Origin: Methanoregula sp964592875
Lineage (GTDB): Archaea > Halobacteriota > Methanomicrobia > Methanomicrobiales > Methanospirillaceae
Assembly: GCA_964592875.1 (NCBI GenBank)
Contig: CAZQGG010000001.1
Location: 248,001-312,000, forward strand
DNA length: 64,000 nucleotides
Direction: 5' to 3'
The translations under genes were made by a program, and so were the position numbers. Below, one piece after another: positions 8,724 to 17,218 of the stretch. Every line of letters starts with the position of its first letter. The first letter of the stretch is position 1. Below the pieces are notes generated by a model, which saw only the letters and a program-made list of their open reading frames with translations, was not told the origin of the DNA and searched no databases.

Positions 8724-8780
8724 TCGGTATTCTCCCTGGCCCGAATCTTTTGGGCCTGATCCCGTTGTTGATTTGCCCGG

Positions 8781-8788
8781 TATATAAA
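8781..8788 (-). promoter_or_regulatory. Consensus box A (TTTATATA)
   Basis: Read on the minus strand this is a perfect methanogen TTTATATA box. Transcription would start near 8755, about 30 nt before the ATG at 8723, which supports expression of the frameshifted small gene. Confidence 0.45.
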
Positions 8789-8922
8789 TGGCGGGAAGTT
8801 GGAAAAAAATGAGGGAATATTTTCCAATGCTGACAGGTCTGATGACCTTTAAAAAAAAATTTAGAAAATCTTTCTTTAAGCATTCATATTGTGCGAGGTC
8901 TCCCGCGAAAAAACGTCATCCA

Positions 8923-9351
8923 TTAATCCATATCATAACTGTTGGGTATCCAGCCAAATTCAGTATTCATCCAGTGGAGCTCCCCACCGCATTCCGGGCA
9001 GAGATGTGGTCCCGGTGGCGGACCGCTCATAGGAATATACTTCATAAAAAACTCCTCCGTACATTTCGAACAACCGTAACGCTCCATACGGTTACGTGCG
9101 AGTCTCCATGGGAATAACCTTCCTGGCAGATCTGACACCCGGCAAGGCCCGGATAAGGCCCCTGCAACACAGTCTCCGACATCCGACGGGTCTTCAGACC
9201 GGGAGGAGGAGAAGAAACAATACGGTTTCTTCGAGTTCCGGCACCGCTCCTCCAAAACGCCCATAGCCCCATCCGGTTGCATTTCCACGTCCAGACACCC
9301 ACGGGCGAGGAGATCGGCCGCTGTAACGCGGCTATATATGACCTCACTCAT
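8923..9351 (-). CDS. Small protein with C-terminal zinc ribbon
   Basis: Up to 142 residues. The C-terminal 55 residues hold a convincing two-knuckle zinc ribbon (CSKC ... CPEC, about 94-97 and 118-121), followed by an aromatic/Asp tail. The N-terminal half, with several isolated Cys, is less protein-like and may belong to another frame or be decayed. A TATA-like box (ATATATAG on the minus strand, 9332-9339) lies inside the 5' end. The true start may therefore be Met24 (9282), Met30 (9264) or even Met88 (9090). Function unknown. Confidence 0.4.
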   Translation of the reverse strand: MSEVIYSRVTAADLLARGCLDVEMQPDGAMGVLEERCRNSKKPYCFFSSSRSEDPSDVGDCVAGALSGPCRVSDLPGRLFPWRLARNRMERYGCSKCTEEFFMKYIPMSGPPPGPHLCPECGGELHWMNTEFGWIPNSYDMD

Positions 9352-9523
9352 CCGACGTTAAAATGCGAAAAAGTGCCGAAACCCGTCCTCATTTTCGTGA
9401 ATTATTCCCTTTTTTGGTGGGTGGTGGTGCGATTAGGCTGTGGAGTTACGACGGTGAGAAGGGATTGCGGTAATGCAGGTCTCCCAAGATAGCGTTCTAC
9501 AACGGTAGCGACAGTGACGAAGA

Positions 9524-9938
9524 GGGGGGTCAACCCTCGACCCCCCACCCCCCACATCTCAAAAAACGATCCAACCCCCCCACCCGCATGGGGGGGAGGT
9601 CACCGGTCGACCCCTCCCCCCCTCTGGCCCAAACCGACCCCCCCTTACCATTTCTGGGTAGGCTGCCGGGCAGGACGCTCCGTCTGAACGAGACCAGAAG
9701 ATCGTGACAGATCACGCGTGCAATATTGCACAAATCCCATTTTTAATGGGGGGGTCAACGGTCGACCCCCCCACCCTGTTGCGTTCAGATTCAATCGGAC
9801 CCCCCTCTTGATCAGTTCCGGAGGGTCTGCTATCTCGCTTTTACGTCGGTGCGTTCTCAGCGAAATGAGTGCGTGGAGGGTTTGCTCCAAAGATTATTGA
9901 TCGCAAAGGGGGAGGGGGGGTCGATGGTTGACCCCCCC
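9524..9938. repeat. Array of G-run/C-run palindromes
   Basis: Four near-perfect palindromes at 9524-9546, 9590-9622, 9748-9772 and 9914-9938. Each has six or seven G, a core close to GTCRACSGTYGAC, and six or seven C. C-run half-sites follow copies 2, 3 and 4 by roughly 40-50 nt (near 9635, 9800 and 9957), giving a loose period of about 160-166 bp. Each palindrome could form a very stable hairpin or cruciform. No gene overlaps the array. Confidence 0.75.
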
Positions 9939-10043
9939 TTGTTGTGATCTCTCGATCTCCCCCTTGTCAAAAGGGACGAAGGGACTAGTACTCCTGCGAG
10001 ATCGAGGCTCCGACGTAGATTCCCCGCAGCCTGAACCCTCGGT

Positions 10044-10116
10044 GGGACTAAGTACCCCAAAATGAGGTACTAATTCGCTAAAATGAGGGACTAAGTACCC
10101 ATTTTCCCCTCATTTT
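10044..10116. repeat. Short direct and inverted repeats
   Basis: GGGACTAAGTACCC occurs at 10044-10057 and 10087-10100. AAAATGAGG(T/G)ACTA occurs at 10059-10072 and 10080-10093. The inverted CCTCATTTT lies at 10108-10116. Iterated sites of this kind could be binding sites for an island-encoded protein or an origin-like iteron set; no replication gene is nearby. Confidence 0.5.
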
Positions 10117-10480
10117 CACGTCGGAGAATTGCGGACGTAAATAGCGCTAATACAGGGGCATAACGCAGGGCCGGACGGACTGGGGGATGCAGAAATGAAA
10201 AGAAAGCCTGTTTTCCGGAGTGACGTTAGGTCGGACGAGGAATATGTCACGTCGGTAAAAATGTGGATTATCTACTATCAACCATCCCAAGAAAAAGGAT
10301 GCAATTCACTGTGGGGAGTACCTGATGATGCCCGGAAATTTTTCCTGAATAAAAAAAATTTAAGAATTTTTTTTGAGAAACTTTTGAAAACTGTTTTGAA
10401 ATATTTTTTTGGGAAATTCCGGTCATTGAAAAAATTTTTAGAATTTTTTGTTGACTACCTCGAAGTGAGTGAGGCCCTAC

Positions 10481-10602
10481 GCGCAAAACACCTGTCGGGT
10501 TTTGCGCTGCGCACTTACCGGTTCGTTTGATTGATCCTGTCACTTGCCCAGCCGCGACCCGACAAGGCGTCGCGGCGACTCCATGCGAAGCATGGAGTGG
10601 GT
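10481..10602 (+). ncRNA. Structured element A (candidate structured RNA or mobile-element end)
   Basis: Hairpin 1 pairs GCGCAAAAC (10481-10489) with GTTTTGCGC (10499-10507). A conserved linker holds TTACCGGTTCGT (10515-10526). An outer stem pairs GCCCA (10546-10550) with TGGGT (10598-10602). It encloses hairpin 2 (GCCGCGA / TCGCGGC, 10551-10576, loop with CCCGACAAGGCG) and hairpin 3 (CTCCATGC-GAA-GCATGGAG, 10579-10597). Element B at 38139 shares the linker and loop blocks but differs in helix sequence while keeping most pairing. Strand is assigned by convention; transcription is not shown. Confidence 0.6.
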
Positions 10603-10642
10603 GGAATCGCAACGGGAAAAAAACGTTGACACTTGGAATAAC

Positions 10643-11689
10643 TCAATCTTTTTGAAAAATTATTTGATGAATACTATCTTTCATTATTTGTCGGAGAGTA
10701 CTATTCTCATCTAAAACAACAAAATATCCTTTTGACGAATCACTAATAATGAACAAATTGACTAATGGAACATGATTTCCATCAGTATCCGTTTCTTTCA
10801 ATTCAATTGTCATTCTTTTTGTTGGAATCAAGCTTAATTGCCGAATCCAAAAAAAGATCGTTAACAAGCAATATTCTGCAAGTATCAGCATGAATATATT
10901 GCAATTACTAATGTAGGAATAAAATGCTAATAGCAACGTGAATGCTAAAATCAAATCAGATATGAATGTCTCAAAACCCGATTTTGGTAATCTTCTGTAA
11001 GAATCAATAAAATTGTAATTAAAAATTTTTTCAACACTCTGATGAGTATCAAAATCAACACCATTTGTGAAAAAATATTTTCTTAATATAATCGGAATTT
11101 TACTAGATAATAAAATGTTCACTATTCCAAATATTAAAAGAAACGCATCACCATATGGAGGTTTGTGGGTAATTTCATCTAAAAAAATTATGAAAATGCC
11201 TCCAACTAATACAATAACTATTGGTATCCAAAATACAGCAGCATATTTTTCTTGAATCGCTGTGCGCTCTGCAAAAAATTTTGTATTACTAAAAACATGA
11301 AAAAAATAGAGAAATATTATCAAAATTGAAACAACACTAATTAAACCGGATAAATTTTCAAATGAGATAGTTGCACCATTTGGTCCCGGTGATGAAAAAA
11401 TAAAATCCTTTAAGTTTAATAACGAGGTTGTATTGTAAAATGGAGTGATGTCTGCCGATTTACTAACAATATACCAGCTAATCGCGCTTAAAAATAAACA
11501 GAACTCAAAAAAAAGAAATGCGGATAAATATTTTGCCCAACTTTTTACTTTTTGTTCGGGAATCAAACTAACCCATTTTTGATGAATAAAATAAACAATA
11601 CAAAACAAGCCGAAGATGATACAACATAATAGCAAGAATTTATTAAATTGCACTAGCCAAAACCAAGTTAAAAATATTAAATGAAACAT
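10643..11689 (-). CDS. AT-rich multi-pass membrane protein, unknown
   Basis: 348 residues with about eight hydrophobic helices and a C-terminal soluble part (about 290-348) containing two beta-strand-like stretches (RMTIELKET, YFVVLDENSTLRQI). Base composition and codon use (many AAA, ATT, TTT) differ sharply from neighbouring operons, which indicates recent transfer. It has its own TATA-like box (TTTATAAA on the minus strand near 11710) and ends about 40 nt past element A. I do not recognise the family. The soluble tail reads like a small sensor or cytosolic cap. Confidence 0.7.
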   Translation of the reverse strand: MFHLIFLTWFWLVQFNKFLLLCCIIFGLFCIVYFIHQKWVSLIPEQKVKSWAKYLSAFLFFEFCLFLSAISWYIVSKSADITPFYNTTSLLNLKDFIFSSPGPNGATISFENLSGLISVVSILIIFLYFFHVFSNTKFFAERTAIQEKYAAVFWIPIVIVLVGGIFIIFLDEITHKPPYGDAFLLIFGIVNILLSSKIPIILRKYFFTNGVDFDTHQSVEKIFNYNFIDSYRRLPKSGFETFISDLILAFTLLLAFYSYISNCNIFMLILAEYCLLTIFFWIRQLSLIPTKRMTIELKETDTDGNHVPLVNLFIISDSSKGYFVVLDENSTLRQIMKDSIHQIIFQKD

Positions 11690-11797
11690 TCAATCAAGAT
11701 GACTTATTGGATTTATAAAGTATAAATTATCCGAATTGGAATTCAATAGCCACAATTTTTTGTTAAGCTCTCCCCACCCCCTCCCCCCAGCCGGAGA

Positions 11798-11805
11798 TTT
11801 TATAC
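11798..11805 (+). promoter_or_regulatory. TATA box of the polyphosphate operon
   Basis: TTTTATAC lies about 80 nt before the ppk ATG. The leader between (about 11827-11881) contains a GGGTG ribosome-binding site close to the start codon. Confidence 0.4.
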
Positions 11806-11881
11806 TATCCCATAGTAATGACTAGTACTGGAACCCGCAGGGCATACCCTCGTAGGTTTTCTTTCCGTAAGGGTGCACTAC

Positions 11882-13984
11882 ATGGAGATACCAAAAATAC
11901 TTGCTGACGATCCCTCGCTCTATATCAACCGGGAACTGAGCTGGATCCGGTTCAACCGCCACGTACTGGATGAGGCACTGGACGAGACCCATCCCTTACT
12001 CGAACGCGTCAAGTTCCTCGCCATCTATGCCAACAACCTGGATGAATTCTTCATGGTCCGGGTCTCCGGCCTCCAGCGCCAGGTGGCACAAGGCGTATTG
12101 CGTGCCCCCCCGGATGGCATGACCCCCACCCAGCAGATCGATGCCATCCGCCAGATGCTCCTCCCCGAACTCCAGGCGCATGATGACTGCTGGCACAAGG
12201 TCCTCCTCCCGAAACTTGCTGACGCCGGCATCATCCTCCACAAGTACAGCGACATGAGCGAACCGCAGAAAGAGGCAATGCACCGCTTCTTCGTTAACGA
12301 AGTCTTCCCGGTCCTCACCCCGCTGGCCTTCGACAGTTCGCACCCGTTCCCCTTCATCTCCAACCTCTCCCTCAACCTCGCGATCGTTGTCCGCGACCAG
12401 AACAAGAAAGAGTTCTTCGCCCGGGTCAAGGTACCGACCAACCTCTTCTCCCGGCTGGTGCGGGTACCGGAACCGGATGGCAGCACGCGGAAGGATGACA
12501 GCATCGTCCATATGGTCTACCTGGAAGAGATCATTGCTGCACATCTCGACATGCTCTTCCCGGGTCTGGAGACCGTGGCATCGTTTCCATTCCGGATCAC
12601 GCGGGACGCCGACCTTGAGATTGAAGTGGACGAGGCATCCGATCTCCTGACCACGGTCGAAGAGGTCATGGAGCAGCGTGCCAGAGGAAAACCGGTCCGG
12701 ATCGAGATCGAGTGCTCGATGCATGACGGGATCTGCCAGATGCTGGGAGCAAAACTGGGTACCAATGCGTCGATGTTGTACCGCGTGGGTCACCCGGTCG
12801 GCATGGCAGACCTGATGCAGATGATGTCCCTGGATCGCCCGGACCTCAAGGACACGCCGTTTCTCCCTTCCGTTCCCCCGGAACTGTCAGATGACCGGGA
12901 CATCTTTGCGGCCATCCGTCAGGGGGATATTCTTCTCTACCAGCCCTATGACAGTTTTGCCCCGGTCGTCAATTTCATCCGCAAGGCCGCCCACGATCCG
13001 GCGGTGCTCGCCATTAAGATCACCCTCTACCGCGTGGGCTCCAACTCCCCCATCGTCAACGCGCTCATGGAGGCGCGGGAGAACGGGAAGGACGTGGCCA
13101 CGCTCATCGAACTTAAGGCACGGTTCGATGAGGAGAACAATATCGGCTGGGCCCGGGCGCTGGAACGCGCCGGCGTCCATGTTGTGTACGGGGTCGTGGG
13201 CCTCAAGGTGCATGCCAAACTCTGCATGATTGTCCGGCGCGAGAGCAACGGTATCCGGAGGTACATGCACCTGGGGACCGGCAACTACAATGCCACGACC
13301 AGCAGGATCTACACCGATTTCGGGTACTTCACCTGCGATCAGGCCATCGGCGAAGACGTGGCAAACCTCTTCAACTTCCTCACCGGCTATGCCCGCATCG
13401 AAGAGTACAACAAGCTGCTGGTGGCACCGGTCACCCTGCGCAAAAACCTCCTTGCAAAGATCGACCGTGAAATCAGCCGCCAGCAGGAGCATGGCGACGG
13501 GCACCTCATCTTCAAGATGAATGCGCTCGTTGACCCGTTCTGTATCGCAGCACTCTACCGGGCATCGCAGGCCGGCGTAAACGTGGAACTCCAGATACGG
13601 GGGATCTGCTGCCTCCGCCCGGGGATTCCCGGTATCAGCGAGAATATCCGGGTGACCGCAATTGTGGGCCGGTTCCTCGAACATGCACGGATCTACTATT
13701 TCCATAATGGCGGGGAGGATGAGGTGTACTTAGGCAGTGCCGATCTCATGCCCCGGAATCTCGACAAACGCGTTGAGATCCTCTTCCCGGTCCAGGACCC
13801 GGGCCTGCGAAAGGAGATCCTGGAGACGATCCTGCCGATCCAGCTGGCCGATACTGCCAAGTCCCGGCTCATGCAGCCTGACGGCACATACGCCCGCATC
13901 ACACCCGCACCCGGGGAAGCACCCGTGAACGCTCACACGTGGCTCATTGCTCACCGGGGAATCTGGTATGGCCGCCGCTCCTGA
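11882..13984 (+). CDS. ppk1: Polyphosphate kinase (PPK1)
   Basis: 700 residues, the usual PPK1 length. It catalyses reversible transfer of ATP gamma-phosphate to polyphosphate. The N-terminal domain starts YINRELSWIRFN and is followed by the head domain and two PLD-like C-terminal domains. The phospho-accepting His is in GLKVHAKLCM (about residue 444), followed by YMHLGTGNYN. The second His is in FLEHARIYYF, then GSADLMPRNLDKRVE. The ATG at 11882 is chosen over GTG 11873 because GGGTG lies about 6 nt upstream. It is the first gene of an operon with a CHAD protein and ppx. Confidence 0.95.
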   Translation: MEIPKILADDPSLYINRELSWIRFNRHVLDEALDETHPLLERVKFLAIYANNLDEFFMVRVSGLQRQVAQGVLRAPPDGMTPTQQIDAIRQMLLPELQAHDDCWHKVLLPKLADAGIILHKYSDMSEPQKEAMHRFFVNEVFPVLTPLAFDSSHPFPFISNLSLNLAIVVRDQNKKEFFARVKVPTNLFSRLVRVPEPDGSTRKDDSIVHMVYLEEIIAAHLDMLFPGLETVASFPFRITRDADLEIEVDEASDLLTTVEEVMEQRARGKPVRIEIECSMHDGICQMLGAKLGTNASMLYRVGHPVGMADLMQMMSLDRPDLKDTPFLPSVPPELSDDRDIFAAIRQGDILLYQPYDSFAPVVNFIRKAAHDPAVLAIKITLYRVGSNSPIVNALMEARENGKDVATLIELKARFDEENNIGWARALERAGVHVVYGVVGLKVHAKLCMIVRRESNGIRRYMHLGTGNYNATTSRIYTDFGYFTCDQAIGEDVANLFNFLTGYARIEEYNKLLVAPVTLRKNLLAKIDREISRQQEHGDGHLIFKMNALVDPFCIAALYRASQAGVNVELQIRGICCLRPGIPGISENIRVTAIVGRFLEHARIYYFHNGGEDEVYLGSADLMPRNLDKRVEILFPVQDPGLRKEILETILPIQLADTAKSRLMQPDGTYARITPAPGEAPVNAHTWLIAHRGIWYGRRS

Positions 13985-15581
13985 AACGATCGCAGCCCCG
14001 GCCGGGCTCAGCTGGTTCGCTCAGGAACGGCTGCCCCCGCTCCTTGCAGCCTTTGAAGCGGAGATCACGGGAGTCCGGGCTGCCGAAGACATCGAATATA
14101 TCCACCGTATGCGGGTCGCCTCCCGCCGCTTACGGGCCGCCCTCCCGATCTTCCGGCCCTGTTTCTCGAAGAAACAGTATCTCCGCTGGATGCAGGGTAT
14201 CTCCACCATCACCCGTGCGCTGGGTGAAGCCCGGGATGCGGATGTCCAGATCGCATTCCTTACAAAATACCGGAAGAAACGCGTGGCAGCATGGAAGAGC
14301 CGGCACCCGGATAGCACCAGCACCGAACCGCTGGAACCGGCGATCGCCTATCTCCTGCAGGATCTGAAAGAAAACCGGAAGGCTCACCAGGAACAGGTGA
14401 ATGCGAGCCTAGCTACGCTTGAGAAGAGCGGGGTTACCCGCGAGATGCATGCGGTCTTCTCCCTGCAATCTGCCTCATTCAGAAAGACTCCCGTGCAGGC
14501 CCTTGCCAGGGGCATTCCCACGATGGCTGCCTGCCGTATTGAACGCCGCCTTGAGGCAATGCGGACGTTTGAACCGTGGGTGACGCAGGAAGATGCGGTT
14601 GCCGAGCACCATGCCATGCGGATTGCTGCCAAAAAACTCCGGTACACGATCGAGATATTCGGGCCGGTGTACCGGCTCGGACTGAACCGGTTCCATGCCC
14701 GGGTGAAGATGGTGCAGGAGATCTTAGGCGATCTCCATGACTGCGATGTCTGGATCGACCAGGTGACCCGGCTGCTCCTTAAGGAACGCGGCCTCCTGCG
14801 GACCGGTAACCAGAAGAAGCGCCCCGATACCGCCACGCTCAAGAGCCTCCGGCTCTTCCTGGAGGACCGGGAGCGCGAGCGACGGTTGCTGCACCGCCGG
14901 TTTACCCGCTACTGGCAGTCCCTCATCCGGGCGGGAGTCTGGGACCAGCTCACCGGGACCCTGGACACGGGCCGCCGTCAGCGCTACATCACGGCGAAAA
15001 AAACCATGGACGATGAGATACTTGCAGCCGGCAGGGCGCTAGCCGCAACCTGCCCGGACGGGCTTCTTCACCAGCAGACGGTCCCCCGGCTCGCACTCCT
15101 GATCTTTGACTGCCTCGCCCCCCTGCACCAGTTGGCCGGGCGGGACCGGCTCCTGCTCGAATGCGCCGGTATGCTGCACGATATCGGCTGGGTATCCGGC
15201 ACCCGCCGCCACAATGTGCGTTCGGCCCGGATGATCTTCATGGAGGAATCCCTGCCCCTTGATATGATCGACCGGATCGTACTGGGGCTCATTGCCGGGG
15301 CCCATCGCGGGCGGGTTGACATTGAGTCCCATCCATTGTTTCACCTGCTTGCACCGGAAGAGCGAACGAAGGTACTCCGGCTCGCAGCAATCCTCCGTGT
15401 TGCGGACGGGCTGGACTGCCGTCATGCAGGTACGGTCCACGAGATTCACGGGGTGATCGGGAGCAGTGAAGTGACCTTTACCCTCTCTGCAACCGGTGAT
15501 GTCACGGAAGAGAAGAGCCGGGCACAGTCCCGCGGGGATCTGTTCGTCCGGGTGTTTGAGCGAAACCTGGTGTTCCCATGA
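13968..15581 (+). CDS. CHAD domain fused to a Ppx-type HD domain
   Basis: 537 residues. The N-terminal CHAD domain (about 15-300) has the conserved helical HxMRVxxRRLRAAL start, GEARDADVQIAFL and a second half with HHAMRIAAKKLRYTIE. CHAD domains bind polyphosphate through these basic helices. A linker is followed by an HD-fold domain (about 350-537) with CAGMLHDIGW, as in the C-terminal part of Ppx/GppA enzymes. The gene overlaps ppk by 17 nt and ppx by ATGA, so all three are coupled. It may target or scaffold polyphosphate turnover. Whether the HD part is catalytic is unclear. Start ATG 13968 follows GGGGA. Confidence 0.85.
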   Translation: MAAAPETIAAPAGLSWFAQERLPPLLAAFEAEITGVRAAEDIEYIHRMRVASRRLRAALPIFRPCFSKKQYLRWMQGISTITRALGEARDADVQIAFLTKYRKKRVAAWKSRHPDSTSTEPLEPAIAYLLQDLKENRKAHQEQVNASLATLEKSGVTREMHAVFSLQSASFRKTPVQALARGIPTMAACRIERRLEAMRTFEPWVTQEDAVAEHHAMRIAAKKLRYTIEIFGPVYRLGLNRFHARVKMVQEILGDLHDCDVWIDQVTRLLLKERGLLRTGNQKKRPDTATLKSLRLFLEDRERERRLLHRRFTRYWQSLIRAGVWDQLTGTLDTGRRQRYITAKKTMDDEILAAGRALAATCPDGLLHQQTVPRLALLIFDCLAPLHQLAGRDRLLLECAGMLHDIGWVSGTRRHNVRSARMIFMEESLPLDMIDRIVLGLIAGAHRGRVDIESHPLFHLLAPEERTKVLRLAAILRVADGLDCRHAGTVHEIHGVIGSSEVTFTLSATGDVTEEKSRAQSRGDLFVRVFERNLVFP

Positions 15582-17173
15582 AGCATGCTGCCATCGGCCC
15601 TGAGGGCAGGGTCGTAACCTTCATTGATATGGGGACCAACTCGATCCGTGTCCTTGTCGTCAGGCTCAACCCGAACCATTCCTATACGATCCTGACCCGG
15701 CAGAAGCAGCAGGTACGCTTAGGGGAAGGCGAGTTCGAGAACGACGAGATAAACCCGCAGGCCCTGGAGCGGGCCGTTGTGGTGGCAAAAACGTTCACCG
15801 ACCTTGCCCGGACCTTTCATTCAGAAGAGTTCGTTGCGGTGGCAACGTCAGCTGCCCGGGAGGCCTCGAACCAGAACGAGCTGCTGCACCGGATCCGGCA
15901 GGAGGCCGGGCTCGATGTGCGGGTCATCTCCGGGCGCGAAGAGGCCCGCCTCATCTACCTGGGGGTTGTCAGCGGTATCCAGATCGGTGACCACAAGGGT
16001 TTTTTTATCGATATCGGCGGGGGAAGCACGGAAGTTGCGCTGGGCGATGCCCGCGATTACCAGTACCTCGACAGCTTCCGGCTCGGGGCGATCCGGCTCT
16101 CAAACCTGTACTGCACTACGGACAACCGGGGGATCGTCACCCAGGAGCAGTGCAAAAAGATCCGGCACCATGTACGGGACGCCATCATCCATGCCCTGCC
16201 AGCCATACAAAAGATCGAGCCGGACTGTGCAGTTGGCAGCTCGGGAACGATCATCAATTTGGCAGAGATTGCCGCGAGAGCCCTGCATGCAGCCAACGGC
16301 TCGTCCGTAAATGGCTCCCACCAGGTACTGACCTATCGCGATCTCCGCAGCGTGATCGAACTGTTGTGCCCGCTTACGCTCGAACAGCGGCGCAAGGTTC
16401 CCGGGATCAACCCCGAGCGGGCGGATATCATCATCGCCGGTGCCATCATCCTTGAGACGTTCATGAAGGAACTTGCGCTCGACGAGATCGCGATCACCGG
16501 GCGGGGTCTCCAGGATGGCCTGCTGGTTGACTATCTCTCGCGGATCGACAACTTTCCTCTCCTGGGTGAACTCTCCTCCCGCCAGCGGAGCGTCCTGCAG
16601 CTGGGCCGCTCCTGCGGCATCAATGAGGTGCACGCCCGTACCGTGACGAGTTTAGTCCTGGAGATGTTCGATTCGGCAAAGAGCCAGGGACTCCATGATT
16701 GCTCGGACACGGAACGGGAACTCATGGAGTATGCGGCATTCCTCCATGATATCGGTTCGTTCATCTCCTACACGAATCATCACGCCCACTCGTATTACAT
16801 CATCCGGAATTCCGAACTCCTCGGGTTCAACGAGCGGGAGGTCCGGTTTATGGCATCACTCGCAAAATTCCACCGGAAGAAGAGCCCGAAGAAGAAGGAT
16901 CTTGAGATCACCGATCTTGATGCACGGGAAAAGAGCGCCCTCCGCATCCTCTCAAGTTTCTTAAGGCTCGGCGAGAGCCTGGACCGGAGCCATGCGGCAC
17001 TCATCCAGCATGTCAGGTTTTCCGCAACGGATGAACAGACTGCCCGGCTCGAGATCATCGCACGGGGCGACTGTCAGCTGGAACTCTGGGGCATCGAGAG
17101 CGAGAAGAAGGCCTTTGAGAAGGCATTCGGGAAGAGACTGGTCTTCGAGATCATCAATGCGCAGCGGGCATAA
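15578..17173 (+). CDS. ppx: Exopolyphosphatase (Ppx/GppA family)
   Basis: 531 residues. The N-terminal actin-like phosphatase core (about 10-315) shows FIDMGTNSIRVLVV, VATSAAREA, the SGREEARLIYLG block, the FIDIGGGSTEVA phosphate-2 loop and GSSGTIINLAE. The C-terminal HD domain (about 325-531) has YAAFLHDIGSF and a downstream His-rich helix. The enzyme removes terminal phosphate from polyphosphate or (p)ppGpp-like substrates. As the last gene of the ppk operon, its role is most likely polyphosphate breakdown opposite PPK. Start is the ATGA overlap with the CHAD gene. Confidence 0.93.
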   Translation: MKHAAIGPEGRVVTFIDMGTNSIRVLVVRLNPNHSYTILTRQKQQVRLGEGEFENDEINPQALERAVVVAKTFTDLARTFHSEEFVAVATSAAREASNQNELLHRIRQEAGLDVRVISGREEARLIYLGVVSGIQIGDHKGFFIDIGGGSTEVALGDARDYQYLDSFRLGAIRLSNLYCTTDNRGIVTQEQCKKIRHHVRDAIIHALPAIQKIEPDCAVGSSGTIINLAEIAARALHAANGSSVNGSHQVLTYRDLRSVIELLCPLTLEQRRKVPGINPERADIIIAGAIILETFMKELALDEIAITGRGLQDGLLVDYLSRIDNFPLLGELSSRQRSVLQLGRSCGINEVHARTVTSLVLEMFDSAKSQGLHDCSDTERELMEYAAFLHDIGSFISYTNHHAHSYYIIRNSELLGFNEREVRFMASLAKFHRKKSPKKKDLEITDLDAREKSALRILSSFLRLGESLDRSHAALIQHVRFSATDEQTARLEIIARGDCQLELWGIESEKKAFEKAFGKRLVFEIINAQRA

Positions 17174-17218
17174 CGATCAGAGATCCGGCCCGCCGGGGTG
17201 AGCGGGATCCGGAACCAT

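Larger units (their letters stand above)
9352..10642. other. 1.3-kb accessory region without a credible gene
   Basis: Contents in order: an ACGACGGTGAGAA motif (9448-9460); a G7/C7 palindrome array (9524-9938); a minus-strand TACGTCGGAG (near 10008-10017); duplicated ACTAAGTACC/AAAATGAGG blocks (10044-10116); ACGTCGGAGAA (10118-10128); a zone of alternating A and T tracts (10335-10450); and structured element A (10481-10602). A 111-codon frame at 10195-10530 crosses the A/T tracts and a hairpin and is judged non-coding. Confidence 0.5.

Noticed and set aside
8788..9117. 109-codon plus-strand frame after a TATATAAAT word
   Set aside because: The TATA word fits the minus strand better (TTTATATA). 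The frame loses protein character after about 40 residues and is antisense to the zinc-ribbon gene.
10195..10530. 111-codon open frame ending in ...TYRFV
   Set aside because: It runs through A/T tracts and hairpin 1 of element A. The similar peptide ending at element B (IYRFV) is explained by conservation of the nucleotide element, and the two frames diverge or stop straight after.
10481..10602. Element A as a group II intron domain V, tRNA-like structure or IS200/IS605 end
   Set aside because: No domain V sequence, no T-arm, and no TnpA, TnpB, IscB or reverse transcriptase gene in the window; these links remain untested, not supported.
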